Part shown: in pieces, positions 9,499 through 18,346 of the stretch
Position numbering within the stretch: the stretch's first letter is position 1
Layout: each line of letters begins with the position of its first letter
Source: CAZICM01 sp964537685
GTDB lineage: Bacteria > Myxococcota_A > Polyangia > Polyangiales > Polyangiaceae
Direction of reading: 5' to 3'
Assembly: GCA_964537685.1 (NCBI GenBank)
Contig: CAZICM010000033.1
Span: 1 to 64,000, forward strand
Length of the DNA stretch: 64,000 nucleotides
Notes under the pieces: model-generated
The model's database searches: none
What the model was told of the DNA's origin: nothing
Seen by the model: only the letters and a program-made list of their open reading frames with translations
Program-made: the position numbers and the translations under genes

Positions 9499-12009
9499 CT
9501 ACGAAGCCGTAACAGGCGCAAGGCCGGGGGTTGGCTCATTCGGCGGCATATCCGGCGCTTTGGGTGACTCTTCCACCTTCGCGCCCTGCACATACAGCTC
9601 GCCGTCCCGGTACTCCATCAGCGCGCCCGGCGCACCGAAGATGCCGTCTGGATCGGGCAGCACCAGCGCCTCACGCAGCACATCATCCACATTCTCGACG
9701 AGCACCAGCCGAATCGTCCGCAGCACCCGCCTCGGCACCTCCCGCAGATCCTTGCGGTTTTCCTTGGGCATAATCACCGTCTTAATCCCGCTCCGGTGCG
9801 CCGCCAGAAGCTTCTCCTTCAGCCCGCCAATCGGCAGCACCCGGCCCCGCAGCGTAATCTCGCCCGTCATCGCCAAATCGTGTTTCACGGGCATTTTCAT
9901 CAGCGCGCTCACCAGCGCCGTCACCATCGTCACACCCGCGCTCGGCCCGTCTTTGCGGACGAAATCCGGGAAGTGAATATGCACATCCACCTTCTGATAC
10001 GCCTCTGTCGAAAGCCCCAAGCGCTCCAGCCTTGAACGCACATAACTCGTCGCCGCCTGAGCGCTCTCTTCCATTCCCTTTTCCAAAAGCCCGGTGATCA
10101 CCAGCTTCCCCTTACCGGGCACCACCGTCGCTTCTGCGGGCAGCAAATCGCCGCCCACCTGCGTCACCGCCAGGCCGTTGACCAGCCCGACCTCATCGTG
10201 TTCGCCTGTCTTGCCCAGCCTAAACTTCGGTACCCCCAGGTATTTGGGAATCGACTTCGCCACAATTTCGATGGGCTTTTCTTTGCCCTCGGCGACGACT
10301 TTACGCGCGACTTTACGGCAAATGCTCGCGACTTCCCGCTCCAGCGAACGCACCCCCGATTCCTTCGTGTAGTGATGAATAATCGTGCGGATCGCGCCTT
10401 CGGTCAGCGTCAGATTCACATCCTCGAGCCCGCAGTCCTTGCGCTGCCGGGGCACCAAATACTTCACTGCGATATTGTATTTCTCAAACTCGGTGTAGCC
10501 CGAAAGCTGAATGATCTCCATGCGATCTTGAAGGGGCACCGGAATGCCGCCCAGCGTATTGGCCGTCGTGATGAACATCACGTCCGACAAGTCGTAGTCG
10601 AGATCGAGATAATGATCGTTAAACGCGTGGTTTTGCTCTGGATCGAGCACTTCGAGCAAAGCCGCCGCAGGATCGCCCCTAAAATCGGCGGACATTTTAT
10701 CGACTTCATCCAGGAGAAAGACCGGGTTGTTGGTGCCCGCCTTCTTAAGCGACTGAATAATCTTTCCCGGCAGCGCGCCGATATACGTGCGCCGGTGCCC
10801 GCGAATTTCGGCCTCATCGCGCACACCGCCCAGCGAAAGCCTCACAAATTTACGGCCCGTCGCCCTAGCGATCGACTTCGCCAAGCTGGTCTTTCCAACA
10901 CCGGGCGGCCCCACAAAACATAAAACCGGGCCTTTTAGCTTTTTGGTCAGCGCCTGAACCGCCAAATATTCGATGATGCGCTCTTTAATTTTCCGAAGCC
11001 CATAATGATCTTCATCGAGGATTTTCTCGGCTTCCGCGAGGTCATAACGCTCCTCGCTCTTGTCGTACCAAGGCAAATCCAAAATCCAGTCGATGTAATT
11101 GCGCACGACGGTCGCCTCGGCACTCGTCGGATGCATCATCTTTAGCTTCTTCAGCTCTTTCTTAACCTTGGCCTGAGCCTCCTTGCTCATCTTCTTCGCT
11201 TTGAGGCGATCTTCTATCTCTTGAATCTCACTCTTAAATTCATCGCGCTCCCCTCCCCCAAGCTCCTTCTGAATCGCCTGCATCTGCTCGTTTAGGTAGT
11301 ACTCCTTCTGCGTCTTCTCCATCTGCTTCTTGACGCGGCTCCGGATCTTCTTTTCTACCTGAAGAATCTCGACCTCCGCCTGCATCAGCTCGACCAGCTT
11401 CTCTAAACGGGGCCTCGGCACTTCCATCTCGAGCAGCGCCTGCCGATCCGAAAGCTTAATCGTCGGCAAATTCGCCACAATCGCATCCGCCAGGCGCCCA
11501 GGCTCATCAATCGCCTGAACGCTCATCAAGACTTCGGGCTGAATCTTTTTGTTCAGCTTCACATACATCTCAAAGGTGGTCTGCGCCGAGCGCATCAGCG
11601 CCTCGACTTCCACGCCTGAGCTCGTTCCCTCGGCGATCTCTTCAAATTCAACGAGAAAGAAAGGCTCTTGCTGCGCATAGCGCCGAATCCGCGCGCGCCG
11701 CTTTCCTTCGATGAGCACCTTCACCGTGCCATCGGGCAGCCTTAAAAGCTGCATGATCGTCCCAATGGAGCCCACCGTAAAAATATCCTCGGGCGTGGGC
11801 TCATTGGTCTTCGCGTTGCGCTGCGCCGATAGAAAAATCTCTTTGCCGCGGTTCATCGCCTCATCCAAGGCGGCGATGCTCCGTTCGCGGCCCACGAAGA
11901 GCTGCGAAACCATATGGGGAAAGACAATAATGTCCCGCAGCGGCAAGAGAGGGATTTCTCCGCGATCCGAAGCTGGCCGGCTGCGATCATGATCGTTGCG
12001 AAAGAACAT
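9499..12009 (-). CDS. lon: ATP-dependent protease Lon
   Basis: 836 residues. Cytoplasmic AAA+ serine protease that degrades misfolded and regulatory proteins. The N-terminal LON substrate-binding domain begins LLPLRDIIVFPHMV. The AAA+ domain has Walker A GPPGVGKTSLAKSIA and Walker B VFLLDEVDKM. The protease domain has the catalytic Ser in DGPSAGVTM and the Lys in GLKEKLLAAHRSGIK. The acidic tail (ESPKAPDMPPNEPTP) is lineage-specific. It follows clpX on the same strand, separated by a 207-bp gap that carries palindromic element A. Confidence 0.97.
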   Translation of the reverse strand: MFFRNDHDRSRPASDRGEIPLLPLRDIIVFPHMVSQLFVGRERSIAALDEAMNRGKEIFLSAQRNAKTNEPTPEDIFTVGSIGTIMQLLRLPDGTVKVLIEGKRRARIRRYAQQEPFFLVEFEEIAEGTSSGVEVEALMRSAQTTFEMYVKLNKKIQPEVLMSVQAIDEPGRLADAIVANLPTIKLSDRQALLEMEVPRPRLEKLVELMQAEVEILQVEKKIRSRVKKQMEKTQKEYYLNEQMQAIQKELGGGERDEFKSEIQEIEDRLKAKKMSKEAQAKVKKELKKLKMMHPTSAEATVVRNYIDWILDLPWYDKSEERYDLAEAEKILDEDHYGLRKIKERIIEYLAVQALTKKLKGPVLCFVGPPGVGKTSLAKSIARATGRKFVRLSLGGVRDEAEIRGHRRTYIGALPGKIIQSLKKAGTNNPVFLLDEVDKMSADFRGDPAAALLEVLDPEQNHAFNDHYLDLDYDLSDVMFITTANTLGGIPVPLQDRMEIIQLSGYTEFEKYNIAVKYLVPRQRKDCGLEDVNLTLTEGAIRTIIHHYTKESGVRSLEREVASICRKVARKVVAEGKEKPIEIVAKSIPKYLGVPKFRLGKTGEHDEVGLVNGLAVTQVGGDLLPAEATVVPGKGKLVITGLLEKGMEESAQAATSYVRSRLERLGLSTEAYQKVDVHIHFPDFVRKDGPSAGVTMVTALVSALMKMPVKHDLAMTGEITLRGRVLPIGGLKEKLLAAHRSGIKTVIMPKENRKDLREVPRRVLRTIRLVLVENVDDVLREALVLPDPDGIFGAPGALMEYRDGELYVQGAKVEESPKAPDMPPNEPTPGLAPVTAS

Positions 12010-12093
12010 CCGGGGACTTTCTGAAGTGGGATTGATAGGGAGTTGGAGAAGCGCTTAGGAAATAGAGCTAAAACCCTTTATTTCAAGGCTTTA

Positions 12094-12218
12094 AGAGAGT
12101 GTCCTACAGGGCGTTGCGAGGGAATCGGAGCTAGGGAGGTTGAGGGAGGCGTACATTGTACGTTGACCGAGACCGACCGAAGATCCGATTTCCGCAGCAG
12201 CCCTGCAGGACACTCTCT
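12094..12218. repeat. Palindromic intergenic element A (MITE-like)
   Basis: A 125-bp element lies between clpX and lon. Terminal inverted repeats are 12094-12112 (AGAGAGTGTCCTACAGGGC) and 12200-12218, identical at 18 of 19 positions. The centre (12146-12166) contains GGCGTACATTGTACGTTGA. The same 21-bp core occurs in reverse orientation in element B at 42 kb, and the flanks also align. The right end overlaps the clpX stop codon (12217-12219). Confidence 0.9.
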
Positions 12219-13473
12219 AAGCCAGCTCTGCTTCCTTCGTGTACACAATCAGCGGAGCTTCATGCTTCAAGATAACCTCCTCGCTCACGACAACTTCCTT
12301 GATGCCCGATCGGGAAGGAGTGTCGTACATGATGTCCAGCATCGCAGACTCTAAAATAGCGCGCAGGCCGCGGGCTCCGCTGTTGCGCTCCAGGGCTTGC
12401 TTGGCCACGGAAACAAGCGCTCCGCGGGTAAACTTCAGCTTCACGCCATCCATCTCCATCAGCTTTTGATATTGCTTGACGAGGCTGTTTTTAGGCTTGG
12501 TGAGAATGTCGATGAGCGCTTCTTCGTTGAGCTCGTGAAGCGTCGCGATCACCGGCAGGCGGCCGATAAACTCGGGAATCAAGCCGAATTTAAGCAGATC
12601 TTCAGGCTGCACCTGGCTGAGCAAATCGCCGAGCTTAAACTCTTTCTTCGACTTGATTTCGGCGCCAAAGCCCAGCGTGTTCTGCCCGATGCGGCGCTGA
12701 ATGATCTGATCGAGGCCGACAAAGGCGCCGCCGCAGATAAACAGGATGTTGGTCGTGTCGACTTGAAGGAAATCTTGCTGGGGATGTTTGCGGCCTCCCT
12801 TGGGAGGCACGTTGGCAATGGTGCCCTCGATAATTTTTAAAAGGGCTTGCTGAACACCTTCGCCAGACACATCGCGCGTGATGCTCGGGTTGTCGCTCTT
12901 GCGGCTAATTTTATCGATTTCGTCGATGTAAACGATGCCCCGCTGCGCCCGCTCCACATCGTGATCGGCGTTCTGCAGAAGCTGCACAATGATGTTTTCA
13001 ACGTCCTCGCCGACATAGCCCGCTTCCGTGAGCGTCGTCGCATCCGCAATCGCAAAAGGCACATTGATGATCTTCGCGAGCGTTTGCGCCAGCAGCGTCT
13101 TGCCCGAACCCGTAGGCCCCAGCAGCAAAATATTCGACTTCTGAAGCTCGACATCATCCGTCGCAAGCCGGCTGTCGATACGCTTGTAATGGTTGTGCAC
13201 CGCAACCGACAAAACCTTCTTCGCGCGGTGCTGGCCAACCACGTATTCATCGAGCGTTGCCTTGATATCCGCGGGTTTTGGAATCGGTGCCGAACCCGCA
13301 TAGGGCTCGTCCTTTTCAACCTCCTCCGCAATGATGTCGTTGCAGAGGCCAATGCACTCATCGCAGATATAGACCGTTGGGCCGGCAATCAGCTTCTTCA
13401 CTTCCTTTTGCGATTTCCCGCAGAAAGAACAGCTCAGATTGCCGTTTGAATGATCATCGCGCCTTCGCTCCAC
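12217..13473 (-). CDS. clpX: ClpX, ATP-binding unfoldase subunit of ClpXP
   Basis: 418 residues. It unfolds substrates and feeds them to ClpP. The N-terminal zinc-binding domain has CSFC near residue 15 and CDEC near residue 38. The AAA+ domain shows Walker A GPTGSGKTLLAQTLA, Walker B IVYIDEIDKI, and the pore or IGF-region sequences typical of ClpX (GYVGEDVENI, GGRKHPQQDFL). It sits between clpP and lon, as is usual in proteobacteria. The 168-bp clpP-clpX gap includes a palindrome (CCCGGAA-TT-TTCCGGG) near 13555-13571. The stop codon lies inside the terminal repeat of element A. Confidence 0.97.
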   Translation of the reverse strand: MERRRDDHSNGNLSCSFCGKSQKEVKKLIAGPTVYICDECIGLCNDIIAEEVEKDEPYAGSAPIPKPADIKATLDEYVVGQHRAKKVLSVAVHNHYKRIDSRLATDDVELQKSNILLLGPTGSGKTLLAQTLAKIINVPFAIADATTLTEAGYVGEDVENIIVQLLQNADHDVERAQRGIVYIDEIDKISRKSDNPSITRDVSGEGVQQALLKIIEGTIANVPPKGGRKHPQQDFLQVDTTNILFICGGAFVGLDQIIQRRIGQNTLGFGAEIKSKKEFKLGDLLSQVQPEDLLKFGLIPEFIGRLPVIATLHELNEEALIDILTKPKNSLVKQYQKLMEMDGVKLKFTRGALVSVAKQALERNSGARGLRAILESAMLDIMYDTPSRSGIKEVVVSEEVILKHEAPLIVYTKEAELA

Positions 13474-13641
13474 TTCGCCTCTCTCGCATGGAATCGACGC
13501 CGCTTACGCAGCCGCGTGCCTTGGGCTTCTATTTCCTGGGAAAATACAGGGGGCCCCGGAAAATTCCGGGCGCGGATCTTAGTCGCCGCGGGCGCGCTCC
13601 GCAAGCAATGGCGTGGGTTTTTAAAGATAAATCGGGGGGAG

Positions 13642-14295
13642 TTACTGCGAGGCTTTGGTGCGCTTCTGGAATACCTCGTCAATGAGGCCGTAATCCTTCG
13701 CTTGCATCGCGCTTAAATAGAAATCCCTATCGATATCCTTGGTGAGCTCATCGCGATTCTTTCCTGTTGCCTCGACAAGAATATCGATAAGCGTTTCTTT
13801 GGTGCGCTTGATCTCGCGCGCCTGAATCTCGATATCGGTCGCCTGACCGCGCGCGCCGCCCAGAGGCTGATGCAGCATCACGCGCGCATTCGGCAGTGCA
13901 TAGCGCTTGCCCTTGTGGCCGGCCGCAAGCAGCACCGCGCCCATCGAGGCCGCCTGGCCAATGCACATCGTTGAAACAGGACAGCGCACGTACTGCATCG
14001 TGTCGTACATCGCCAAGCCCGAGGTCACGATACCGCCCGGGCTGTTGACATACACCTGAATGTCCTTCTCGGGATCTTCGCTCTCCAAAAACAAAAACTG
14101 AGCGATCACCGCGTTGGCGACGAAATCGTCGATCTCCGTTCCGATGAACACAATGCGATCCTTGAGGAGACGGCTGAAGATATTCCACTCGCGCTCACCC
14201 CGGTGCGTGACTTCCGTCACGGTCGGCATGATGTACGCGTGCTCGCGCTCAAGAAAACCCATCGCTTCTTTTCTGGTCTCAATGAATCGGGACAT
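13642..14295 (-). CDS. clpP: ATP-dependent Clp protease proteolytic subunit
   Basis: 217 residues. Serine peptidase that forms the ClpP barrel. Catalytic residues are visible as Ser117 (GQAASMGA), His142 (VMLHQPLGG) and Asp191 (IDRDFYLSA). The ring-contact sequence YVNSPGGIVTSGLAMYDTM is conserved. It lies directly downstream of tig (11 bp) and upstream of clpX, a classic chaperone-protease operon. Confidence 0.97.
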   Translation of the reverse strand: MSRFIETRKEAMGFLEREHAYIMPTVTEVTHRGEREWNIFSRLLKDRIVFIGTEIDDFVANAVIAQFLFLESEDPEKDIQVYVNSPGGIVTSGLAMYDTMQYVRCPVSTMCIGQAASMGAVLLAAGHKGKRYALPNARVMLHQPLGGARGQATDIEIQAREIKRTKETLIDILVEATGKNRDELTKDIDRDFYLSAMQAKDYGLIDEVFQKRTKASQ

Positions 14296-14306
14296 CGCAT
14301 TCTCCT

Positions 14307-15575
14307 TTAGGCGGATTCGCTAACCTTCGCCGCCCCTTCGATGATGTCCAAAATCCGGTCTTCCACGACCATGCCAATCAGCATCTCGCGCTTCTTGGGA
14401 TCGCGGTATTCGGCCTTGACTTTTGCAACATTCTTGCCGGTCTGCTCGGCCAGCTCTTCGTAAGCCTTTTCGAGATCGGCTTCCGTTACCTTTACATCCT
14501 GGGACTTGGCGATCGCGGCCATCAACAAGCCAGCCCGCACTTTCATTTCCGAATCGGCCCGCACATGCGCGCGGAATTCGGCATTGGGCTCCACACGCTG
14601 GCCTTGCTTGCGCGCCGTCGCCAAGAGCTCCCGCTCCGTAATCTGGGATTGCTGCTCAACGAGCACCGGCGGCACATCGATCGGATTCGCCTTGCACAGC
14701 TCGATCACCAACTGCTCGGCCACCGCGTTAATCGCCTTCTGCTTTAGATCTTTTTCGATGCTGTCGCGAAGCGAAGCGCGCAGGGCCTCAAGCGATTCCT
14801 GCCCGCAGTCCTTCGCAAACTCATTGTCGATCTCGGGGAATACCCGCTCCCGCACATCCTTGAGCGTCAAGTGGAAAATGCCTTCCTTGCCGCGGAATTC
14901 GGGATTCTGATGCCGCTCGGGGAAAGCCACCGTCGCGTCCTTGGACTCGCCCGCGGACAGTCCGATCAGCGCGTCTTCAATCTCGCGGAAGATCTGCCCA
15001 GAACCGAGTTCCGTTTCGATTTCTTGGTTCTTCGGCTCGCGTTCCTTGCCATCCAGCTCGAGCGTGAAGTTAATCGTCACCGTGTCGCCCGTGCGCGCCG
15101 GACGCGCCGGATTAGGCACTTCCATCGTCGAGTGCTCTTTGCGGAGCCTCGTGATCTCGGCGTCGATCATGTCGTCCGAGGGCGTTGTATTCGGACGCTT
15201 CACCTCAAAGCCTTGCCATTTCACTTCCGCGATCTCGGGCGCGACTTCAAAGCGCGCCTTGTATGAAAAGCCGCTCTCGGGGCTTAATTCATTCGGCATG
15301 ATCGACGGTTTGGACAAGGGCTTTACTTGCTGTTCAGACAGCGCGCGATCGAGCGTTTCGTCGACCAGGCGCTGCGCCACATCGGCGTACACACGGCCCG
15401 CAAACAGATGCGCGAGAACGTGCTTCGGCGCCTTACCAGGCCGGTATCCGCGCACGCGCGCGGTCCTCTGCAGGACGGAGTAGGCCTTATCAACCTCGCT
15501 CCGAACTTGCTCGGCCGGTATGGCGATCTGAACTTCAAGAAGAACGGGGGAAAGTTTCTCAACGTTGACTTGCAT
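14307..15575 (-). CDS. tig: Trigger factor, ribosome-associated chaperone and prolyl isomerase
   Basis: 422 residues from ATG 15575 (MQVNVEKLSPVLLEVQIAIP, the usual trigger factor N-terminus); a GTG at 15608 would add 11 residues. It binds nascent chains at the ribosome exit. The ribosome-binding tail region (RVRGYRPGKAPKHVL) corresponds to the conserved GFRxGKxP loop. The FKBP-type PPIase domain (ARTGDTVTINFTLELDGK) lies mid-protein, followed by the helical C-terminal domain. It is the first gene of the tig-clpP-clpX cluster. Confidence 0.96.
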   Translation of the reverse strand: MQVNVEKLSPVLLEVQIAIPAEQVRSEVDKAYSVLQRTARVRGYRPGKAPKHVLAHLFAGRVYADVAQRLVDETLDRALSEQQVKPLSKPSIMPNELSPESGFSYKARFEVAPEIAEVKWQGFEVKRPNTTPSDDMIDAEITRLRKEHSTMEVPNPARPARTGDTVTINFTLELDGKEREPKNQEIETELGSGQIFREIEDALIGLSAGESKDATVAFPERHQNPEFRGKEGIFHLTLKDVRERVFPEIDNEFAKDCGQESLEALRASLRDSIEKDLKQKAINAVAEQLVIELCKANPIDVPPVLVEQQSQITERELLATARKQGQRVEPNAEFRAHVRADSEMKVRAGLLMAAIAKSQDVKVTEADLEKAYEELAEQTGKNVAKVKAEYRDPKKREMLIGMVVEDRILDIIEGAAKVSESA

Positions 15576-15651
15576 GGCAGCTCTTTTTCGAGCCGGCGGA
15601 ATTGCCACGCTGCCCGGGCCAGGTCAAGAGTGCGTTGGGTTTGGCAGGCAC

Positions 15652-15690
15652 AAAAAAAAAGTGCCCCGGCGGTGAGGCGACCGCCGGGGC
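15652..15690 (-). terminator. Rho-independent terminator upstream of tig
   Basis: GCCCCGGCGGT and ACCGCCGGGGC form a perfect 11-bp stem (15663-15673 and 15680-15690) with a 6-nt loop. On the minus strand the stem is followed by nine T (A-tract 15652-15660). It would end transcription of the small gene at 15838-16011 before tig. Confidence 0.9.
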
Positions 15691-15837
15691 AGGAGGAACC
15701 CCCGGGAGGAGGTTCGACGTCTTTGGAGCTCAATCCGCTTTTTTCAGTCCTTTGAGCCCTCGCTGAACACGACAGGACCTCGCTCAATCGATAATCCGAT
15801 AATCAATGAAAGGTCCCTAGTGCAAAACAATAGAGGC

Positions 15838-16011
15838 TTAATATTTATCGCTATCTTCCATTATTTCACTTAGATCCTGATCGAACTCGAGCTCCGCATC
15901 GAAGGCTGTGTCCTCCATCAGATCCTCGAGGGACATACCCAAGCGATTACTGGTCCGGATGTAGTCCCGCTCGAATTCGGAAAAGCTCTGAAAGTTCCTG
16001 GGAAGCGCCAT
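15838..16011 (-). CDS. Small acidic protein of unknown function
   Basis: 57 residues from ATG 16011 (MALPRNFQSFSEFERDYI), preceded by a consensus AGGAGG at 5-6 nt, which makes this start much stronger than the longer reading from 16038. The protein is very acidic toward the C-terminus (DLMEDTAFDAELEFDQDLSE) and has no Cys, signal peptide or membrane segment. No family is recognised. It is followed at about 150 bp by a strong terminator, so it is probably its own transcription unit. The strong Shine-Dalgarno suggests high expression. Confidence 0.7.
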   Translation of the reverse strand: MALPRNFQSFSEFERDYIRTSNRLGMSLEDLMEDTAFDAELEFDQDLSEIMEDSDKY

Positions 16012-16621
16012 AGGTCCTCCTAAACAACCCACCAACACCGCACATCGCGCCTTTTAGCTAGCCGGCGCTCAGCACCCACACCGCACACATCAACGAACAA
16101 CGAAAGTCCGGCCTCCGCGCCTGGGCTTTGGATGCCCAAACTCAGCCGGAACGCCGAAAAGCAAGCATCGAAAAAACATTTCCCCCCGCCACCGTCTCCT
16201 GCGGCGAAGCCTGGGCCGAGCCTGCGGGAACACGCCCGCCTGCCTTCCAGAAATCGCGCGACAGCACGCGGTCAATCACCGCGTATGAGCCGGAGGTGGG
16301 TGAGGAGAAAATCGTCGCCGCTTGAGCTCCCAACACGCTGGTCCGGCACCCGGCCGAACCTGTGCGGCTTTTAGAATTCGAGGAATCCGCGGAGAAAACT
16401 TGCGCCGTTTTCTTCGCACCAGGCTTGGCTCGACCCGCTCGCCCGCCCGATCGATCCTCGTTTTGAAAAAGCAGTACCACCAAGGACGACATGTGGGATA
16501 CTGTATTCACAAGTGAGCGATTGGCCAAAAATGTGACAAAGCGCTTCTCGACGGCGGCGGGAGGGTCGTGTAATCAGCCGCATCCCACGCCTTTCCGGCG
16601 CTGGCGAAACCCCCGAGCACG
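16012..16621. other. Intergenic region upstream of parA, no confident gene
   Basis: About 610 bp between the small acidic gene and parA, which diverge from here. Short open frames occur on both strands (for example 16142-16528 on the minus strand), but none has a convincing ribosome binding site or a recognisable domain. It presumably holds the promoters of both flanking units. No parS-like palindrome (TGTTTCACGTGAAACA type) was seen. Confidence 0.6.
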
Positions 16622-17422
16622 ATGTCCCGCTCCCCTATTATTTTTGCTGTTGCTAACCAAAAAGGCGGGGTCGGTAAAACGACAACCTCTGTCAATTTGG
16701 CCGCGAGCTTGGCTGCCGCCGAGAAGAAAACCCTGCTTGTCGACTGCGATCCTCAAAGCAATGCGACAAGCGGTGTAGGCGTGCGCCGCAAGTCGTTTGA
16801 GGTCTCGCTTTACGATGTGCTGATTGGCCGTGCGAAGCTGAAAGCGGCGATACGGCCGACGGAAGTGCCGCTCTTGGATATCGTGCCGGCCACGCAGGAT
16901 TTGGTAGCGGCGGAGCTCGAGCTGGTGGACGCCGAGGATCGCGCGGTGAAGCTGCGGAATGTGCTTCAGGCAGGCATCAAGGGCTACCAGTTTGTTATTT
17001 TGGATTGTCCGCCTTCGCTGGGGCTCTTGACGCTGAATGCCCTAACGGCCGCAACCAAAGTGCTAGTGCCGCTTCAATGCGAATACTTCGCGCTGGAAGG
17101 GCTGACGCATTTGATGGCGACCATCGACCGGGTGCGCGCGGCCTACAATCCCGAGCTTGCGGTGGAAGGCGTGGTGCTGACGATGTACGACGGCCGCAAT
17201 ACGCTGACGCACCAAGTGGCCGATGAAGTAAAGGCTCATTTTCATGTGTTCAGCGCGATTATTCCTCGCAATGTAAAGCTCTCCGAGGCGCCCTCGCACG
17301 GCAAGCCGGCCATTTTGTACGACGTGCAATCCAAGGGGGCGCAGGGCTATCTGAGCCTGGCCCGGGAGATCCTTGAAATCGCCGCTAAACCGGCTCAAAA
17401 GCCTGCTGCGAAACGGACATGA
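16622..17422 (+). CDS. parA: Chromosome partitioning ATPase ParA (Soj)
   Basis: 266 residues. Deviant Walker A ATPase that binds DNA non-specifically and drives ParB-parS segregation. The P-loop is QKGGVGKTTTSVNLAASLA near residues 13-30, followed by VDCDPQSNATSG, VILDCPPSLGLLTLNAL and the C-terminal NVKLSEAPSHGKPAILYD typical of chromosomal Soj/ParA. It overlaps parB by 4 bp (ATGA), so the two are translationally coupled. Confidence 0.97.
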   Translation: MSRSPIIFAVANQKGGVGKTTTSVNLAASLAAAEKKTLLVDCDPQSNATSGVGVRRKSFEVSLYDVLIGRAKLKAAIRPTEVPLLDIVPATQDLVAAELELVDAEDRAVKLRNVLQAGIKGYQFVILDCPPSLGLLTLNALTAATKVLVPLQCEYFALEGLTHLMATIDRVRAAYNPELAVEGVVLTMYDGRNTLTHQVADEVKAHFHVFSAIIPRNVKLSEAPSHGKPAILYDVQSKGAQGYLSLAREILEIAAKPAQKPAAKRT

Positions 17423-18345
17423 ACGCGGACGCCAAAGGAGCAAGAAGAGCACTGGGCCGCGGGCTGGATGCACTGCTTCCGGCTCCGGCGTCGCCTGCAT
17501 TCACGGCCAATTTAGGCACGGCCGCCGCTGAAAAGAGCGTTTTTTATTGTCCAATCGAGAAGATCGCTCCTCAGCAGGGCCAGCCCCGGCAGCACTTCGA
17601 TGAGATGGAGCTGGATGAGCTCTGCGCAAGCATTCGGGAGCACGGGATTATCGAGCCTTTGGTGGTGCGGCGCAGTCAGCCGGGCTCGGACAAGTTCACG
17701 CTGATCGCGGGTGAGCGGCGCTGGAGGGCGGCGCAGCGGGCGGGCCTGAAGGAAGTGCTGGTTGTCGTCAAGGATGTCTCGCCAAAAGATGCGTTTGAGC
17801 TTGCGCTGGTCGAAAATATTCAGCGCGCCGATTTGAATCCGATTGAGATTGCAGAGGCGTTTGACCGGCTGATCCGCGAGCATAGCTACACGCCTCAGAG
17901 CCTTGCGGAACGGGTCGGAAAAGACCGCACGACGGTGGCCAATGCGCTTCGGCTTCTCAAGCTTCCGCCGCGCATCCGTTCGCTGGTGATTTCCCGGGAG
18001 CTGTCCGAAGGGCATGCGCGGGCGATGCTGGGCGCGCCCTCGGAAAAGGCGATGACGGACATCGCTGACAAGACGGTGCGGGGCAAGCTGAATGTGCGCA
18101 AAGTCGAGCAGCTTGTGCGTTCGGCAAAGGCGAAGGCCGAGGCCGGCGATTCGGCGGCGGGCGAGGCGAAGCCCGAAGGCGCAAAGCCCAAAACATCGGC
18201 GGGCATCCGGGATTTAGAAACGCGGCTGATGCGCAAGCTGGGGACGCGCGTGGAAGTGCGGGACAAAAACGGCAGCGGCGAGCTTGCGATCAGTTACTCG
18301 TCGCTCGACGAACTGGATCGCTTGCTCGCGCTAATGGGCGCCTAG
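17419..18345 (+). CDS. parB: Chromosome partitioning protein ParB (Spo0J)
   Basis: 308 residues. CTPase DNA clamp that loads at parS. It begins with RALGRGLDALL, the ParA-interacting N-terminus. The CTP-binding domain includes QPRQHFDEMELDELCASI and the GERRWRAAQRAGL arginine motif. The helix-turn-helix part is YTPQSLAERVGKDRTTVANALRLLKLP. The C-terminal part includes an Ala/Lys/Glu-rich linker and a dimerisation segment (TRVEVRDKNGSGELAISY). It ends 1 bp before the convergent TPR gene. Confidence 0.97.
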   Translation: MNADAKGARRALGRGLDALLPAPASPAFTANLGTAAAEKSVFYCPIEKIAPQQGQPRQHFDEMELDELCASIREHGIIEPLVVRRSQPGSDKFTLIAGERRWRAAQRAGLKEVLVVVKDVSPKDAFELALVENIQRADLNPIEIAEAFDRLIREHSYTPQSLAERVGKDRTTVANALRLLKLPPRIRSLVISRELSEGHARAMLGAPSEKAMTDIADKTVRGKLNVRKVEQLVRSAKAKAEAGDSAAGEAKPEGAKPKTSAGIRDLETRLMRKLGTRVEVRDKNGSGELAISYSSLDELDRLLALMGA

Positions 18346-18346
18346 C

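Noticed and set aside
12043..12354. Open frame on the plus strand reading through element A (VHCTLTETDRR)
   Set aside because: It is a translation of the palindromic repeat plus the antisense of clpX. The matching VHCTLTEIDRR in 41927-42298 comes from element B, so the similarity reflects the repeat and not a protein.
16480..16520. Possible parS-like palindrome upstream of parA
   Set aside because: The local symmetry (TGTGGGATACTGTATTCACA) is imperfect and unlike the conserved parS consensus.
16142..16528. 128-residue minus-strand open frame upstream of parA
   Set aside because: No ribosome binding site, no domain and Ser/Ala/Gly-rich low-complexity composition. Kept as an intergenic region.
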